Below are positions 1-12,336 of a DNA stretch of 64,000 bases, in pieces. Numbering within the stretch: the stretch's first letter is position 1; every line of letters begins with the position of its first letter. Source of the stretch: Gymnopilus junonius (lineage: Eukaryota > Basidiomycota > Agaricomycetes > Agaricales > Galerinaceae); contig JADNYJ010000051.1 of assembly GCA_015501075.1 (NCBI GenBank), positions 62,001 through 126,000 of the forward strand, written 5' to 3'. Both the position numbers and the translations under genes were made by a program. Below the pieces are notes generated by a model. That model worked only from the letters and a program-made list of their open reading frames with translations, was not told the origin of the DNA and did no database searches.

Positions 1-1504
1 GAACTGAATGGACTAGAAATTTCTCAGGACAATGGTTTGAAAAACCTTTTGGAGAGTGTAAAATGGCGATTCGAGGACATACTCATTGAGTCATGGCTGC
101 GTGGTATGTAAACTTACCGTGAACGGTCGTTATTGTCTTTGAACCTGAAGTCCTTTTACAGACGCTCGCTTGTTTCATTGGACGGAAGGCTGGGTAGCGA
201 GTCCGAAAGAACCTTTCACCACTAATTATCTTGTCCAAATAGAGATCTTCCAGAAACACATGACCACGGCGGCGTTTAAGCTTGCTGGTGGTCTGGAACC
301 TGGATCAATATCCCGATCTGTCAAGCAGGCACCTATACCGCAGATTTTCGTCTCGAAATTTACGAAGGCTTTCCTAGATGCGTTATATGCGATTCTTGAC
401 GGGCTGGTGCTCCTGGCGTCGGATGAGTCTCCAATCACCAGTGGACATAGCCCTGCGGGCAACTCGGCTGCCGACAGCCTGAATTCTATGGAGCTACTTG
501 ACCTCAAAGACGGCGTACGTCAATCGTGATGCATGTTTGTTGCCTTCGATGACGAGCTTCACACACACTTTATTTTGCAGGATACTCGGCTATTGATTGT
601 CATCTCAAATTTTGGCAATCTATCCAAGGTCCTAATCCCGAGTATGCTTACCCAGCTGGAGAGTGCATTCGGAGTTTCCGTGGCAGAGGATAGAAAAGTA
701 TGACTTTTAACCTTGACAACCGTTTAGGTTTCAACTTATTCAATTCGATAGACGCTGATGACTGTTGTCGCGGAGCTTGACAAAACTCTCTTTGAAGGGT
801 ACCTGAAGTCAAAAAGTGAAGTTGTCACGACCATCCTTCGCGGTGGAATTCTGGACAGTCAGATGGATTGGTATGACACGCCGCAACCCGCGGGTAGGTT
901 ATTCTGCAATGACTCCTCCATAAGTCGGCTACTTGACGTTATTGTGCTCAGATATTCGACCCTATATGTATGAAACGTTGATGACCCTAGTGGGCGTACA
1001 CGCCCAAGTTTGCAACGTAGCCGAACCACTTCTGGACCGAACTCTGAACGGCCTTGTGGAAGAGCTTGCAAGCGAAGCTCTCCGATGCTTCCGACAGGTA
1101 AAACGTTTTGGCATGGGTGGTATGCTTAAGGTATGTACAAAATCTTGATGTCGCCAGGATTGCTTAACCTTTCATCTGACTTTGCGCTCCCGGTATTTTA
1201 GGCTACACTTGAGATTGAGTTTATGCACCAAACTTTGGGACGATATGTTTCCTCAGCAGCAGCCAAGACACTATCTGATCTGTACAACCGGATCTCACAA
1301 GCTTACGCGAGGCGTACAGGGGACGAAAACTTGCAGGCTAACCTGGATGGTGTCAAGAAAATCCTGGCAGAAACACGTCGCGCCACTGGAATCGAGTTCT
1401 TGTGTTTCAGACAAACAAAGCCTACGCCTTCCTCCAGCAGTCGTGGTGCTCCGTCGGGTGGCCGTTCCCGCGATAAGACTGGAACGCGAAGCGAAAGAAC
1501 GTAA
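1..1504 (+). CDS. SEC5: Exocyst complex component Sec5, 3' part (5' end outside window)
   Basis: This is the C-terminal part of a Sec5-type exocyst subunit. Exocyst tethers secretory vesicles to the plasma membrane at sites of growth such as hyphal tips. The reading frame is already open at base 1 and is broken by several short introns. One joins PA to DIRPYMYE around 893-952. Visible family-like blocks are LDKTLFEGYL, RPYMYETLMTLV, RCFRQVKRFGMGGML, IEFMHQTLGRYV and FLCFRQTK. The protein ends at a TAA at 1502-1504 after a Ser/Arg-rich tail. The next gene lies about 340 bp downstream on the same strand. The identification rests on recognised motifs rather than a search. The start lies outside the window. 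Confidence 0.82.
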
Positions 1505-1843
1505 GGAAGCAGCTTCAGTTGTATGGTTCTCTTGAGACGAGTGGGCTTTCTTCGGCGTCCGGGAAAGCCTATTCCTTGCTGATTCATGTATTTATTTACC
1601 CTTTGTTGTATTCCTGTAATTTATGACCTCCTCAATTGAAACTGCGGACCTTGTAGTGTTCTGAAATGGCGGACACCGGTCCCATACAAGTTGTACTTGG
1701 TATTTTTAGGCACAAAAACTAATAGTTTATTTAATAACTCTAATTTTATATTTCTAACACCTTAACCTCACGTCATTGCAGTCCCTGAACCAAACACGTT
1801 CACTTCGATTCCCTCCAGCGTCGCTGAGTTTTCTTTCATCGGT

Positions 1844-3777
1844 ATGCCTGAACCATCCAATCCCGCGAACCGCAAGCCCGTGGATCCTAAGCGGGGTGCA
1901 AATAGATCTACGAAAGTTGCTGGAAAGTTGAAAGTCTTACCAGAACAACCAGAACACCTTCCTATTCTCGGAGCCAAACCATCGAAGGAGCGTGTTGAGA
2001 GTGGCGGAACGACAGGAGACAGTGATGAAGGCGATATAGAGGAAAATGATGATGAATCTCAAGAATACGATGTCGAGGTAAGCGGAATCTAGAACCTTGC
2101 GGGGTGTCAAATTCATTCACGCTATCATTCCAATACGCGCAGATATATAACCAAATTTCTCTTATACCCGAGGGCAGAGCTCGCAGGGACGCCTTAAGAT
2201 TGACAAAGAAGAAGGCCAAATCCCTGCCTCGAGTGACAGCGTATGCCACGGCGAGGTAACGGGTTGTTTACTTCGAAGTTTGCTGAGAATCTGCTGACCT
2301 CTTCTCAGCTCATACCGCATGAACGATTTGATGAAATTTTTCGGTGCCAGACGACATGCATACCATACAGACCCCAAACTGATAGACGATGTGATTTATA
2401 CCCCATACATGTATGACCCACCGTCAAATGCCCAGGAGGATCGACAATCTCATGCACCTCATGCACCTACAGGAGATCTCCTGGGCATTCCAGAGCTGAG
2501 GGAAAACATCGAGAGCAAGAATGAGGATAATAAGAAAAGGAGATCGAAGTTTGATACCACCGCGACCGTGGCGGAAATCTTTCTCTTTGACTACGGCACT
2601 GTGGTGATTTGGGGCATGACAGAAGCACAAGAAAAGCGATTTTTATCTTCCCTGTGAGTTTATCCAGGCTATTGGCTTATTTTAATTTAGACATTTTGGG
2701 TAGCAAACGATTCGAAATCGACAAGTTAGGTGGGTTGCGCTTACATTTGCTGTTGCCTTCTATCCGACCAAATAATCAGCTTCGGAGGATGTCGAGATGG
2801 AGGACTTGAACTATTACTACGCCAACTACAGTCGGTGAGTGTTGTCCAGAATCCAGTTTCTATTTTTCTTACAGTGAGACAGAATCTTTAACGACGTCAT
2901 CACGTTACGCAAGGGTTCAAGTTACATGTATGTCATTCCTTTCTAGTACCTCGAAATCAATTAAGATGCACTAGGACCAAGTTATCTTTGTCGCATGCTC
3001 TCTCGCAATCAGTAAAAATATCTCTGGCAAGTCACTCTCAGTATCTGCCGTGTTCTTTCTCTAACATGCGATTAGTTCGAAGAATTAATTTCCTCGAAAA
3101 TAGAGGAGACAAAAGACATTCCAGAGGTAATCAGCGAGACCGGAAAAATAGGCATGCCTCATAAAGGTCTGTCGTCCCATTCCGATGGGCCGCCGTCAAA
3201 GGGTCCTCATAGAATTCTGGCAGAAATCATGCAGAAAATCGGACAGCTATTCCTTCTGAGAACAAATATAAACTCCGTCGGATCGGTCCTTGACTCTCCT
3301 GTACGTAATGCCTGCGCTTAGTGTGGACTGGACTGACGTTGAAAGCCTTTTTTTCTGTTATCCAGGAGATTTTTTGGGTGAGTCCCTGCATGACATGAGA
3401 ACCTGGTATTCATCTCGTGCTGACACTCGATTTCAAGAGTTATCCCGACCTTCAGCCTCTTTATGATGCAGCTCGGAGCTACCTAGAAATTCCACAAAGG
3501 ATTAATTTACTGAATACTCGTGTAGAAGTAAGTCGAACTTACAGCTTCTTTACAGTATATTCGGTTTTGACTCTGGCTACAGGTTCTCCAGGACATGCTC
3601 CAACTTCTCAAGGAATCTGTGTCAAGTAAACATGCCGAGCGGCTGGAACAGATCGTAATATTTCTGATTGGGATTGAAATCGGTACGCTTCCACTAGGAG
3701 ACCCTAATGCTAAATGGCTGATAGATCGTTAAGTCCTTGGTATAATTACAATCCTTGTTGATTTAATGGCGTCCTGA
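1844..3777 (+). CDS. RMD1: RMD1/Sif2-family protein (DUF155)
   Basis: A member of the DUF155 family (yeast Rmd1/Rmd8, fission yeast Sif2/Sif3, human RMND1 relatives). Family members have been linked to meiotic nuclear division in yeast and to mitochondrial translation in animals, but the biochemical role is unknown. The first exon encodes a charged, acidic N-terminus. The DUF155 core follows, with AEIFLFDYGTVVIWGMT, a DLNYYYANYSRIFNDVI block, KLSLSHALSQSVKISLFE, and QRINLLNTRVEVLQDMLQLL near the end. The last intron runs from the GT near 3682 to the AG near 3733. After it comes a hydrophobic tail (VIFLIGIEIVLGIITILVDL) typical of the C-terminal membrane anchor in this family. The start ATG at 1844 gives a typical low-complexity N-terminus; stop TGA is at 3775-3777. 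Confidence 0.85.
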
Positions 3778-6439
3778 ATAATTGATTTTCTTGTCACTGT
3801 AATCCGTCTTCCCAACTACCAAGGATCATACCACAGTATAGCAGATAAGCTCCCTCCATTATGGATATGAACTGCATTGACCGTCAGCATGCTCTATCGT
3901 AATGTAAGGCGACTATTGAACTCCGAGATACCTCTGTGTAGAAGATGTAAAACAAAAAGAATGCGATCTGGATCTTTCTTTCTATTATTCCTTGGTGAAG
4001 TATGCATGTGGATCGACAGGGTTCAACGACATCTACCAGGAGTAAAGGCTTAAATGATGGACCTCGAAGTTCGGTCCGAACGCCGGTAAGCGCTTGCGAG
4101 TATATGGCTCGCATGCCTTCACCGAGATTATTAGTCTCAGATCGTTGAGGGCATGAAGAGTTTGGTGAGGATTTCTTGTCTGACCCTACTGACAGTCAAT
4201 TAGTCAGGGCAGTCGCCATCCAAGCCGCCTTTCTACGAAACTGCGATGCTTGCTCTCCGATGTTCTCATCCAACCGGGCCTGGGTAGCTTAAAATAAACA
4301 TGTGTGCCATTGAATGTGCCAATACTGTGTAGTTTATATCTTCACTCGTACTGTCATTACTTCTCAGCCACGACCAGTCTTTCGTCAATATCCGATTCAG
4401 AAGGCTCCCTTGAGAAGACCACACAGACCAAGAGATCTGTCGGATATAACCTAAAGGAAAATTCAAGTAAAAAAACCGACTCGCAAGCTCGGGAGGGACC
4501 ATTGATTCATTTGAAGACTCCTGACGATTTCTTGAGCGTGTTCATAGAGGTTTAATCCATATACACTAGTGTAATGTAGACAAGATAAAGATGAGCCGTC
4601 TCCCAAGGTCGCCTGTCAATATGTTTATTCTTTTCGAGAAGATTGGCATGACATCCTGCTCCATGCATATTGATTGAATGGATAGGATGTTAAATATGAT
4701 CATTGGATCATTATCACACGGGAAGCGGACTAGATTAATCTGAGAACAGTACATTACCTTGGTAATCACCTGAAAGTCTCTCAATCTTATAATAATGGAA
4801 AAGCAATAATAGACGACGTGTATAGTCAGATTCTGGGACGGTAGCCTTCCTTCAATCATGATCTCTAAGATACACGGTCAGATTGATGAAACAACGGCTC
4901 TCACCGGCAATTCGAGATCCCATGTGCAATACAAAGGACGGTGTGGATATGTCAGACCACTGAATAAATGAATGCCACTGAGGAATAGAGTTACCCGAGT
5001 GATTTCCCGTGTAATTAAGGTTATTATTGTCAGTAATGTTTGTACGGAAAGAAGTCTATAGAAGGTCTGCACTCATCTTATTTTCGAGTGATATATATCA
5101 ATATGGTCGTGCGAAGTCAGTAATGATCCTGGTGCAATCATAGCTGTGTCTAGTCACAGAAATTCATTTGCGCAGACCTCCTCGGAGTCTATGGATCCAA
5201 AGGGGTGAGCTGAGAAAAGAGATTATAGGAGTTGTTCAGGACAAAGTCAGAAATCCATAATTGTGTTAGGGGTTGAGGAGCGGCTACCAGTTGCTCGGAA
5301 GGAAGGAAGGTATTCATAGCCATAAGCAGCGTGAACGACGGAACCTGGCATTTGTGTGATTGTATTAGATGAGAAGACGACTGACCGAACTGAACTCTTG
5401 TGAGAGCTCAATCTTGCCCCATGAGATGAGAAGGACAGAGCTTTCTGCTAAGTTGCCTGTAATGTGGCTCATGAAGTGCCTGACTGTAGCACAATTACCA
5501 ATAGTCGGCGACTTTGTATTTATAAATCAGATAGGAGATCCACCGCGGACATTGATTAACTCTCTAAGGGATTTGGATTGCTAATGAAGACTGACAGACC
5601 CAGAAAGAGGCCCGTAAAACGTTGTCTTTCTGGGCAGCACTTATTCCTTTTGGACGATGCGGCAGATGAGCCTAGGTATTGGGTCCTATGAGTACCTGGC
5701 CGACGATTGAAGCCTACCTTTGATTCTGGACAACTGGAGAACCATTGATATCTGCGACGTCAGTCTAAGTGTAAACGGTACCAAGTTGGGACAAAGCAAA
5801 GTGCATTTCAGTATCTTGGCCCCAGGGCACCTTTTTTTGGAATTAAAAAAATGACAAGGTTGAAGGTATCTAACGAACAGTAGTTATAGAGACAAAATAA
5901 AAGGAGAATCAACAGACAGTATCATGCCTGAATTGAATTCTTCCGTAGACTATTATACTCTATCAAGTACTTACTTCCTTAAGCCTGAATTCATCCATCC
6001 ATCGTGATTTCTGTCGAGAGAAGCTTGTCTTCAAGTCAGGCATGCTAGATATCTGTCCGTACGAACCTTTGGGAATCAATCTTTGCTATGTAAAACAAGA
6101 CTTATTTCAGGCCATGTAAACCACTACAAAGTTGAGGAATTTAAGAGACTTTTTCTAAATAGAAATACAGCTGGTATTCAGGTCGACAATGAACACGGGA
6201 TAGCGAAGGAGAACGAGGTCCATGCAAGGGGTGGAAAAAGTATGCGACGTGTCTTTAAAGTCGGCATTGAGTTTGTATCTAATTTTGCTGATGTGAGAGG
6301 CAAAAGAATGGGACATGAGCACTCCAGAAATGTAGTTAGTTGCGGCAACAGCCAGTAGAGACTGAATTAGAGCATTCACTCGATTTTGCACCACAGCTGT
6401 CAAATAAATCAAGACGCAGTGTGATTTTGCTCAGAGGGA
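3778..6439. other. Gene-poor interval, AT-rich
   Basis: I see no convincing gene in this stretch. Open frames are short, start and end at random, lack recognisable motifs, and do not join across plausible introns. No tRNA cloverleaf or long inverted repeat was found by eye. It separates RMD1 (plus) from the WOPR gene (minus), so their 3' ends face each other across it. Confidence 0.5.
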
Positions 6440-7757
6440 TTAGGAAGAAAACCTGCGCAGCAGTTGCTCGTCAACAGGGTCACGCCTTGGGCCAGATGTC
6501 CTGACAAGTACTTCTAAAGGTACAAGTTGGCTCATGGAATGGTGGGAAATGTTGCTATGAGGAAGCGAAGGCGAAGGTGAAGGCGGGCTGGGATATCCTG
6601 ATGGAGCAGAAGGACTAGGAGGATGAGAAGACTGTGGTAACCTTTGGTGGGAACTAGGGGAGTTAATCAACACCGTCGAAGTAGATGGTTGGTGTGGGCT
6701 TTCGGGCGAGACTGAGTTGGGACCATGTGCACGACTATCACGTCTGTTCCTTCCTATGCGAGCGCTCCTAAACCAGCCTTCTGGTACAGTGACATCGCCA
6801 ACACCACGAATGTTATCAATGGTATCGAGCCCGTCTAACGTTTGTGGACTGAAGTATGCCGCTGTGAAAGAGTTGAATAATAATTACACTGTCATGATTT
6901 GCGACTTACTCAAGTGCCATTTCCTTATTACTCCGCGTGATCGATCTCCAGGAAGGGAAACGTGGACGCTATAAGTTTGTTTGATCAATCGTTCGGTCTC
7001 AAGAAGAGGGTGAACGTCGACAGAGAAAGGCCTGTTATTGAGCCGTACACTTGGTCTTCTGTGGGCCAAATGGGTCATTGAGTTTCAAAATATGCCGAGT
7101 CGAAAAGATAAAATTTGTAACGGCAAATTCCAGTTCACAAATATGAGGCCACGCTGTGCGGCGCGAGTAAGATGAGCGTACTGACCTCATCATTTGTGCC
7201 CATGGAGTTACAGGGTTCAGAAGATCGTCACTCGTGTCCGAGTCCTTCTGATGATAAAATAAGAATTCCTGTAATCATAAGCCAGTTAGAATTTCATTTG
7301 GGCATAGAATTAAATTTATGAACTCACGTCTCGAACCCCTAAGCCAAATTCTGCCGTTTAGCGTATGTTTGCTGGAAACGTTATAGACACGCACGACTTG
7401 GTCCCCAGCCCATCCCGTCAGTCCTGCCGACATCAAGGTGCATGAGCCCACTCCAGTGATGGTACACATCAGAACGTCACTCACCAGCGTTCCATACCGA
7501 GACCCGTTGGCTCCGTATTAGCTCCCCGTTCTTCCCTAATTACACATTAAATTACACATCAAGTAGGCCGATGGTAAATCATGAAACTGATTTTCAACGC
7601 ACCAGACATAGACGTTGCCGGGCATAATATTTCTCCTCTCTTCTGCATCGAGCCGCCTGGTTATTAAAGGCAGACGGTGGGTGGCAACGCCATGAAAAAC
7701 CTGAAGAGCATCTCGAGTAGAGCGGATTTTTACGTTTTGTAGAGTAGGATGTTGCAT
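6440..7757 (-). CDS. WOPR-domain (Gti1/Pac2 family) transcriptional regulator
   Basis: A fungal WOPR regulator, the family of Wor1, Ryp1, Gti1 and Pac2 that controls morphological and developmental switching by binding DNA through two conserved boxes. Box A is split over exons at 7603-7757, 7485-7535, 7395-7423 and an 11-nt exon at 7328-7338. It reads through TRRLDAEERR, GNVYVWEERG, GMERWTDGMGWGPSRVRDEF and LFYHQKDSD. Every splice has GT..AG ends and the phases fit. Box B follows after a longer intron: RLIKQTYSVHVSLPGD, then KWHLTAYF formed across the last intron, and VPEGWFRSARIGR. The C-terminal tail of about 80 residues is Ser/Pro rich. The start ATG at 7757 lies just before the conserved box. 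The tail is shorter than in many family members. The sequence resembles basidiomycete paralogues more than Wor1 itself. Confidence 0.85.
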
Positions 7758-9480
7758 AGCAAGTTATTGAACTGAGGACCGTAAGGAGAGGATAGTCGAC
7801 GATAGTTGACGAGGGATCATCGAGCATTTTATACCACACTTTAAATAAAGTCAGGGCAAGTCCGACCGAAGAGCTGGATCCCAGGAAATATTTGAGTTTG
7901 CTTTGAGTTACTAACACATCAGAGTGAGATCTAAGGATTCAAGAATGTAGGGATTCCGAATACTCTCACGATAGGAACCCTTCTGGTGTGTCGCTCGCAG
8001 ATCGGAGCGGAGAGGTTGCAAGGTGGTATATTTGGCCCACACATGAGAACAGAATCCATCGAGATAGTCGCTGACCTGATTTTACCCTTTTTAGGTCCAT
8101 CTAAGATCAGTAGCGATCTCCATAAAACAGATAACCGTAATTGAAGCGTAAATTCCGAGCGCCAAATCCAATACCTAAAAGAGATGAGATCCATGGTACC
8201 GCCGTTAATACTTCCTTCGATGATGAAGTGAAATTGTTTGTTCGCAAGTTACGCAGGTCACAGATACTACCATCAGTTCGCATCGGGGCAATAGAGTGCT
8301 GCACATTGACCCACAAGAGTGGAACATTTTAAGATTGGCGGTTACTCGATCACGATTTCTAGTCGGCGGGTGGGTCGCCATTGTCAAGCATTGTCACTTA
8401 TTAGCGATCATCCGACATATCCGTCTTTAACACTCTTTAAAACTCACCAAGCTTCCAGGCTTGAATTGCCGAACTTTTCCTTTCAATCCATCATTGATTA
8501 TTTCAGACAATTTAACGTCCCTGAAATATCTTAGGTGTATGGCCTTGCAGAGAATGCGTGTTTGGCGATTTGCTCGTCGACACGATTGCACGTCGAGCGC
8601 ATTGCCGGATCATCCCCTGCACGTGGAATAATACTGCCTTACGAAAGACAGGGTACCATATACACGCATCGCTGGAACGGAAATGGCACGGTCCATACAT
8701 ACTAGCCCACAATGCGGAGGATGACCGCATTGTGGTCCATCCGTTGGTGTATTTATCCTGAAATGCCTCATGGACGATTCCTGGATTGTTCGCTTCTGGA
8801 AGCAAGATAAGTTTAAGACTCAGTTCAAGTCCTTCAGGTTAGGCGGAAATATTTGGAGATACTTGGAGAGGAACTGTATACGTCGGACTTTGCTTCATGA
8901 GGTTCGAGGCCATCGTAAGTCCATCGAGTGACGGAGCAAGTCGGGATTCAAAGAAGGCATGAGAGCAATCGTTGACGCGGTCCTGGCGTGTGCATGTGAA
9001 GTGCAGAATATAGTTCATCCTGATTCTTTGAGTTCATATGATTGTTCCAGGGTATAACCGGAGAGAATCTTAGGTAATGATGTTGAATTGGGGTGGTATA
9101 TATTGCCGAATGCCTCGTGCTACGGATCAGGAAAAGATAATCAGCAGTCAAAAGAACTTCCATCTAGAATGTCGTGGCGACATAAACCATGCAAATATAA
9201 GTAAATATGCATTGATCTGGTCCCTGGACCCATACCACCAAATCGCTTCAGAAATAACGGCAACTGGTTAAGGTAGAAAGCATCAATGACTAGACTAATC
9301 TGACGGGCACCTGGAAAAGATCATCGTAAGTTGAAACACGAATAGAATTTCTACATTACAGACCGAAGTTCCGAAGTTCCCTGTCCTTCGGAGCCTGCTT
9401 TTGGAGGTGAGGAGATTTCAGAACTTGTCTTTGTTTCCATTTCTCCGCCGTTTACTTGATGCTCTGCCAATTGCATTTCG
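7758..9480. other. Intergenic interval without a recognised gene
   Basis: This stretch lies upstream of the minus-strand WOPR gene and beyond the 3' end of the DNAJC11 gene. It should hold the WOPR promoter, since WOPR genes commonly have long upstream regions. Short open frames on both strands show no family motifs and no consistent splice structure. I see no RNA gene or clear repeat. Confidence 0.45.
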
Positions 9481-11862
9481 TCAGCAACACGACAGACCTT
9501 CAAATATTAAAAAAGGCGAACCCGCTAACGGCAATACAACGGGCATGTAATCAGGGATTTCAGCGTAATGCTGACGGCCACGGAATGAATAACGGATGCG
9601 CAACGACTTAGCAGCGAAGGGGGCTGGGTCCGAAAAGCCTTGGAGTGCAGCCTGTGAGATTAAAGATCAAAGCGGTAAAATGGGTATTTGAAGGGCGCCT
9701 TGAAATTTTCAAGAGTACCTTTGAGTCGCCTCCGGGAATATGAAGTTGGGACTTGCGGACTAATGCTTGAACGGGAATTGTCACATCCAATAACACACTT
9801 TCCTCCGGACCATCGAGTTCCACTTCCTCCGGACCATACGCAGCTTCTTGGATGACAAGACCTTGATTGTAGGTGGCGTCAACGAAAGGGTAGTAAGCGT
9901 GTGACATAATTACATACCACCTCTCTCGGCTTCCTGGCGCATCTGTTTCCGGGCAGCGTCTTTGAGTAAAGCTTCGACTGCATTTCTTTGTCTGCGTGAT
10001 TCATAATCTTCTTCGAACTCCTTTCTAGCAGATTGGATATGACTATCACCTGCAAAGTTAGAACTTGGAGGGGTGGCTGTATATGATATGAAACTCACGC
10101 CTTTCTCTGGACACGACGACGAGGAAGAACGAAGAAATGATAACCCAATAGAGTCAAAGTTGACGGAACAACGATAGTTCCCAATACCAGCAATGGCGAC
10201 GAATCAGTGGCTAGCAGTATCGGCAGAGAGATCTGTTGGTCAAGATAACTGCAACTTCAAGTTCTGCATTAGTCAATGGAAGCCTGACATGAATAACAGT
10301 ACAAACTCGATTTGCAAGAGGAGTGATGTAGCGTTCAAAACGATTGCTGAGCTAACCTCGGTAGTTTCATTCGACCAGTGGGCACCTAGGCTGTATAATA
10401 CCCCAGTTGTAAAGCTAAGTTGCATAGAAGCTTTCAGACGAGTCGACAGTTCAATGAATGTGAGGCTCGTCTCTGCCACCAATCTAGGAAAGATGTCGTC
10501 GAAAGTAAGCCCGATATTTTTCTCGAAAGCAACATGTTTGAGCCCCAGGGTTGTCGGAGGACCGAATTGAGGAGATGAACCATCCTCTTCATTTAAATCC
10601 AGGGTGGGAGGGGAGATGAAGAAGAAAGAGATCGATGGTTGTTTTGCGATGCGAAGAGAGATCTTTCCTTTTTGGGGTCGCGAACGAAATAGACGACGAG
10701 ATATGGATAATGTTGTTGGTGGAAGAGTGTTTAGATAAAGAGGCGAAAAGGTTGTTTTGAAGTTCAGAGCGTCGTCCGGGTCTTCATACTTGACTTCAAA
10801 CCTTGTGACGTATGGATGAGAAAAACTGAAAGTAGTCTGTACGGTTTAGGTTACAGAAAGAGAGTATTAAACAGAGAACTCACGAGAGTAACAACACGAG
10901 GGGAGAACTGATGGCGAACAGCACCCAGAAATGAGATGGAGGCTTTCTTCACGTCTAAAGTGCTCTGCGCCTCGATTGAAAGAGAGGTTTTTTCAGAAAC
11001 CTTTTTCTGACAAAATGATGCAGCGCAATGAGCGATTAAGCAACTCGTGTAGATGAAAGAAAGTCACACCTCTACACTGTAGCCAAGACTTTGACTAAGG
11101 GCGTAGGTGGCTCTTATCCGTTCTCTTATTCGACTTATCCAGCGTCCACGAAAACTATTGATTTTGGGAGAAAACAACGGTGAAGCATTCAATGAACACG
11201 AAATTTTTGCCTTGGGGAGTACAGATTGGCGTAGCCGGTGTTTCGTAAGGTCAAGCCAACCTTGATTTAGTATGTCTTGGATCTAGGAAGCACAAGCCAT
11301 TGAGTAAACATTTGCGGCTCCATAGGCGCATATTAACCTCTTCTTTTGTTCTAGATCGTATTTCAGGGGACCATTTCATAGCCAAACCATCATAGCCTAT
11401 ACAGATGAGCTTGTCAGTGATGCAATAAGAAAACTGGGGGCATTCCTGACCAAGAGTGTCATAAACCTGCCTACATAGACATAAGTCAATGCATCATTGA
11501 ACAGCAGTGACGGTAAGGCACACACACACCGTAAGAATGGGTCAGACAAAACTGCAGAAAATGCTGTAAGATTCCTGCGTACTCTCTCACCACGTTAAAC
11601 AAGCTCAACCTTGATAGGCTTTCTGAATGTCAAGGAATTCCTTGTTGGCTGATTCCTTCAACTTCGTGTCTGTCTGTTTGTCTGGATGAAATAGCAATGA
11701 AAGGGACCGGTGGCGTTCATTTATTTCAGCTTGAGATGCGTCTTTCGGTAAATTAAGCACAGAACTATTGACGTTCAAAACCCTGAGACTTTCCAGACGA
11801 AGAGTTGCTCACTAGAGGTGACCTCCCTGGGAATTGGAGTCTGTAAGCGACTGTGCGCCCAT
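9481..11862 (-). CDS. DNAJC11: DNAJC11-like J-domain protein (DUF3395)
   Basis: A J-domain protein of the DNAJC11 type, which in animals sits at the mitochondrial outer membrane with the MICOS/SAM machinery and helps shape cristae. The J domain is at the N-terminus: HLYSVLNLPKDASQAEINER, then the HPD motif in LLFHPDKQTD and FLDIQKAYQG. Further on are RQVYDTLGQE and MKWSPEIRSRT. The middle part should be the beta-barrel-like region. The C-terminal DUF3395 region includes a charged helix (EFEEDYESRRQRNAVEALLKD), then GLVIQEAAYG, VTIPVQALVRKSQLHIPGG, SLRIRYSFRGR and EIPDYMPVVLPLAG. The start ATG at 11862 is the only one in frame before the J domain, with an in-frame stop upstream. A 48-nt intron follows the first exon. 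Many short introns are present; the stop is at 9481-9483. Confidence 0.82.
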
Positions 11863-12336
11863 TACGCCGAGCCCGGACGGGTATCTCAGAGTCTAGAGAC
11901 GGTGGTGAAGAGAGAGGTATGTACTCAAAATTTCGTGACGGTTCAAAACAACGTGGGGTTGACCGTTGGGCAACGTGACGTTTGTGATGCATAGTCACAT
12001 GACCGTTTGAGGACTAGGATTATGTAATACATGTGGGAGTTTCTTGATCATGATGTCATCTCGAAGCCATACCATTCCGGGGAGAACCTCTGAAAAAGGA
12101 AATCGGTCGAGTCTATGACTCTATGTGCAGGAATTTTCGAGATTGGAAATTTGAGGTCCATCAATCGGCATTGATGACAGATTTGGAGCGATTACCTTAT
12201 TCAGACGGTTCCCTCAGAACGATGGAAATTTTCTACCAAGAACAACAAATGATTGGGTTATTGGAGTGCCAAAAATTCGCATGAAGTCTACAGGATAATG
12301 ATATTTACGCCATTACCTCTAATCAGGCCGTAACTA
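11863..12336. promoter_or_regulatory. Spacer between MYH1 and DNAJC11-like genes
   Basis: About 470 bp separates the end of the MutY homologue from the start of the J-protein gene, both on the minus strand. It should contain the terminator of the first and promoter of the second. An open frame on the minus strand enters from upstream and encodes FEYIPLSSPPSLDSEIP, but it is out of phase with the J-domain exon. I could not place a spliced exon there. No defined motif was identified. Confidence 0.35.
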
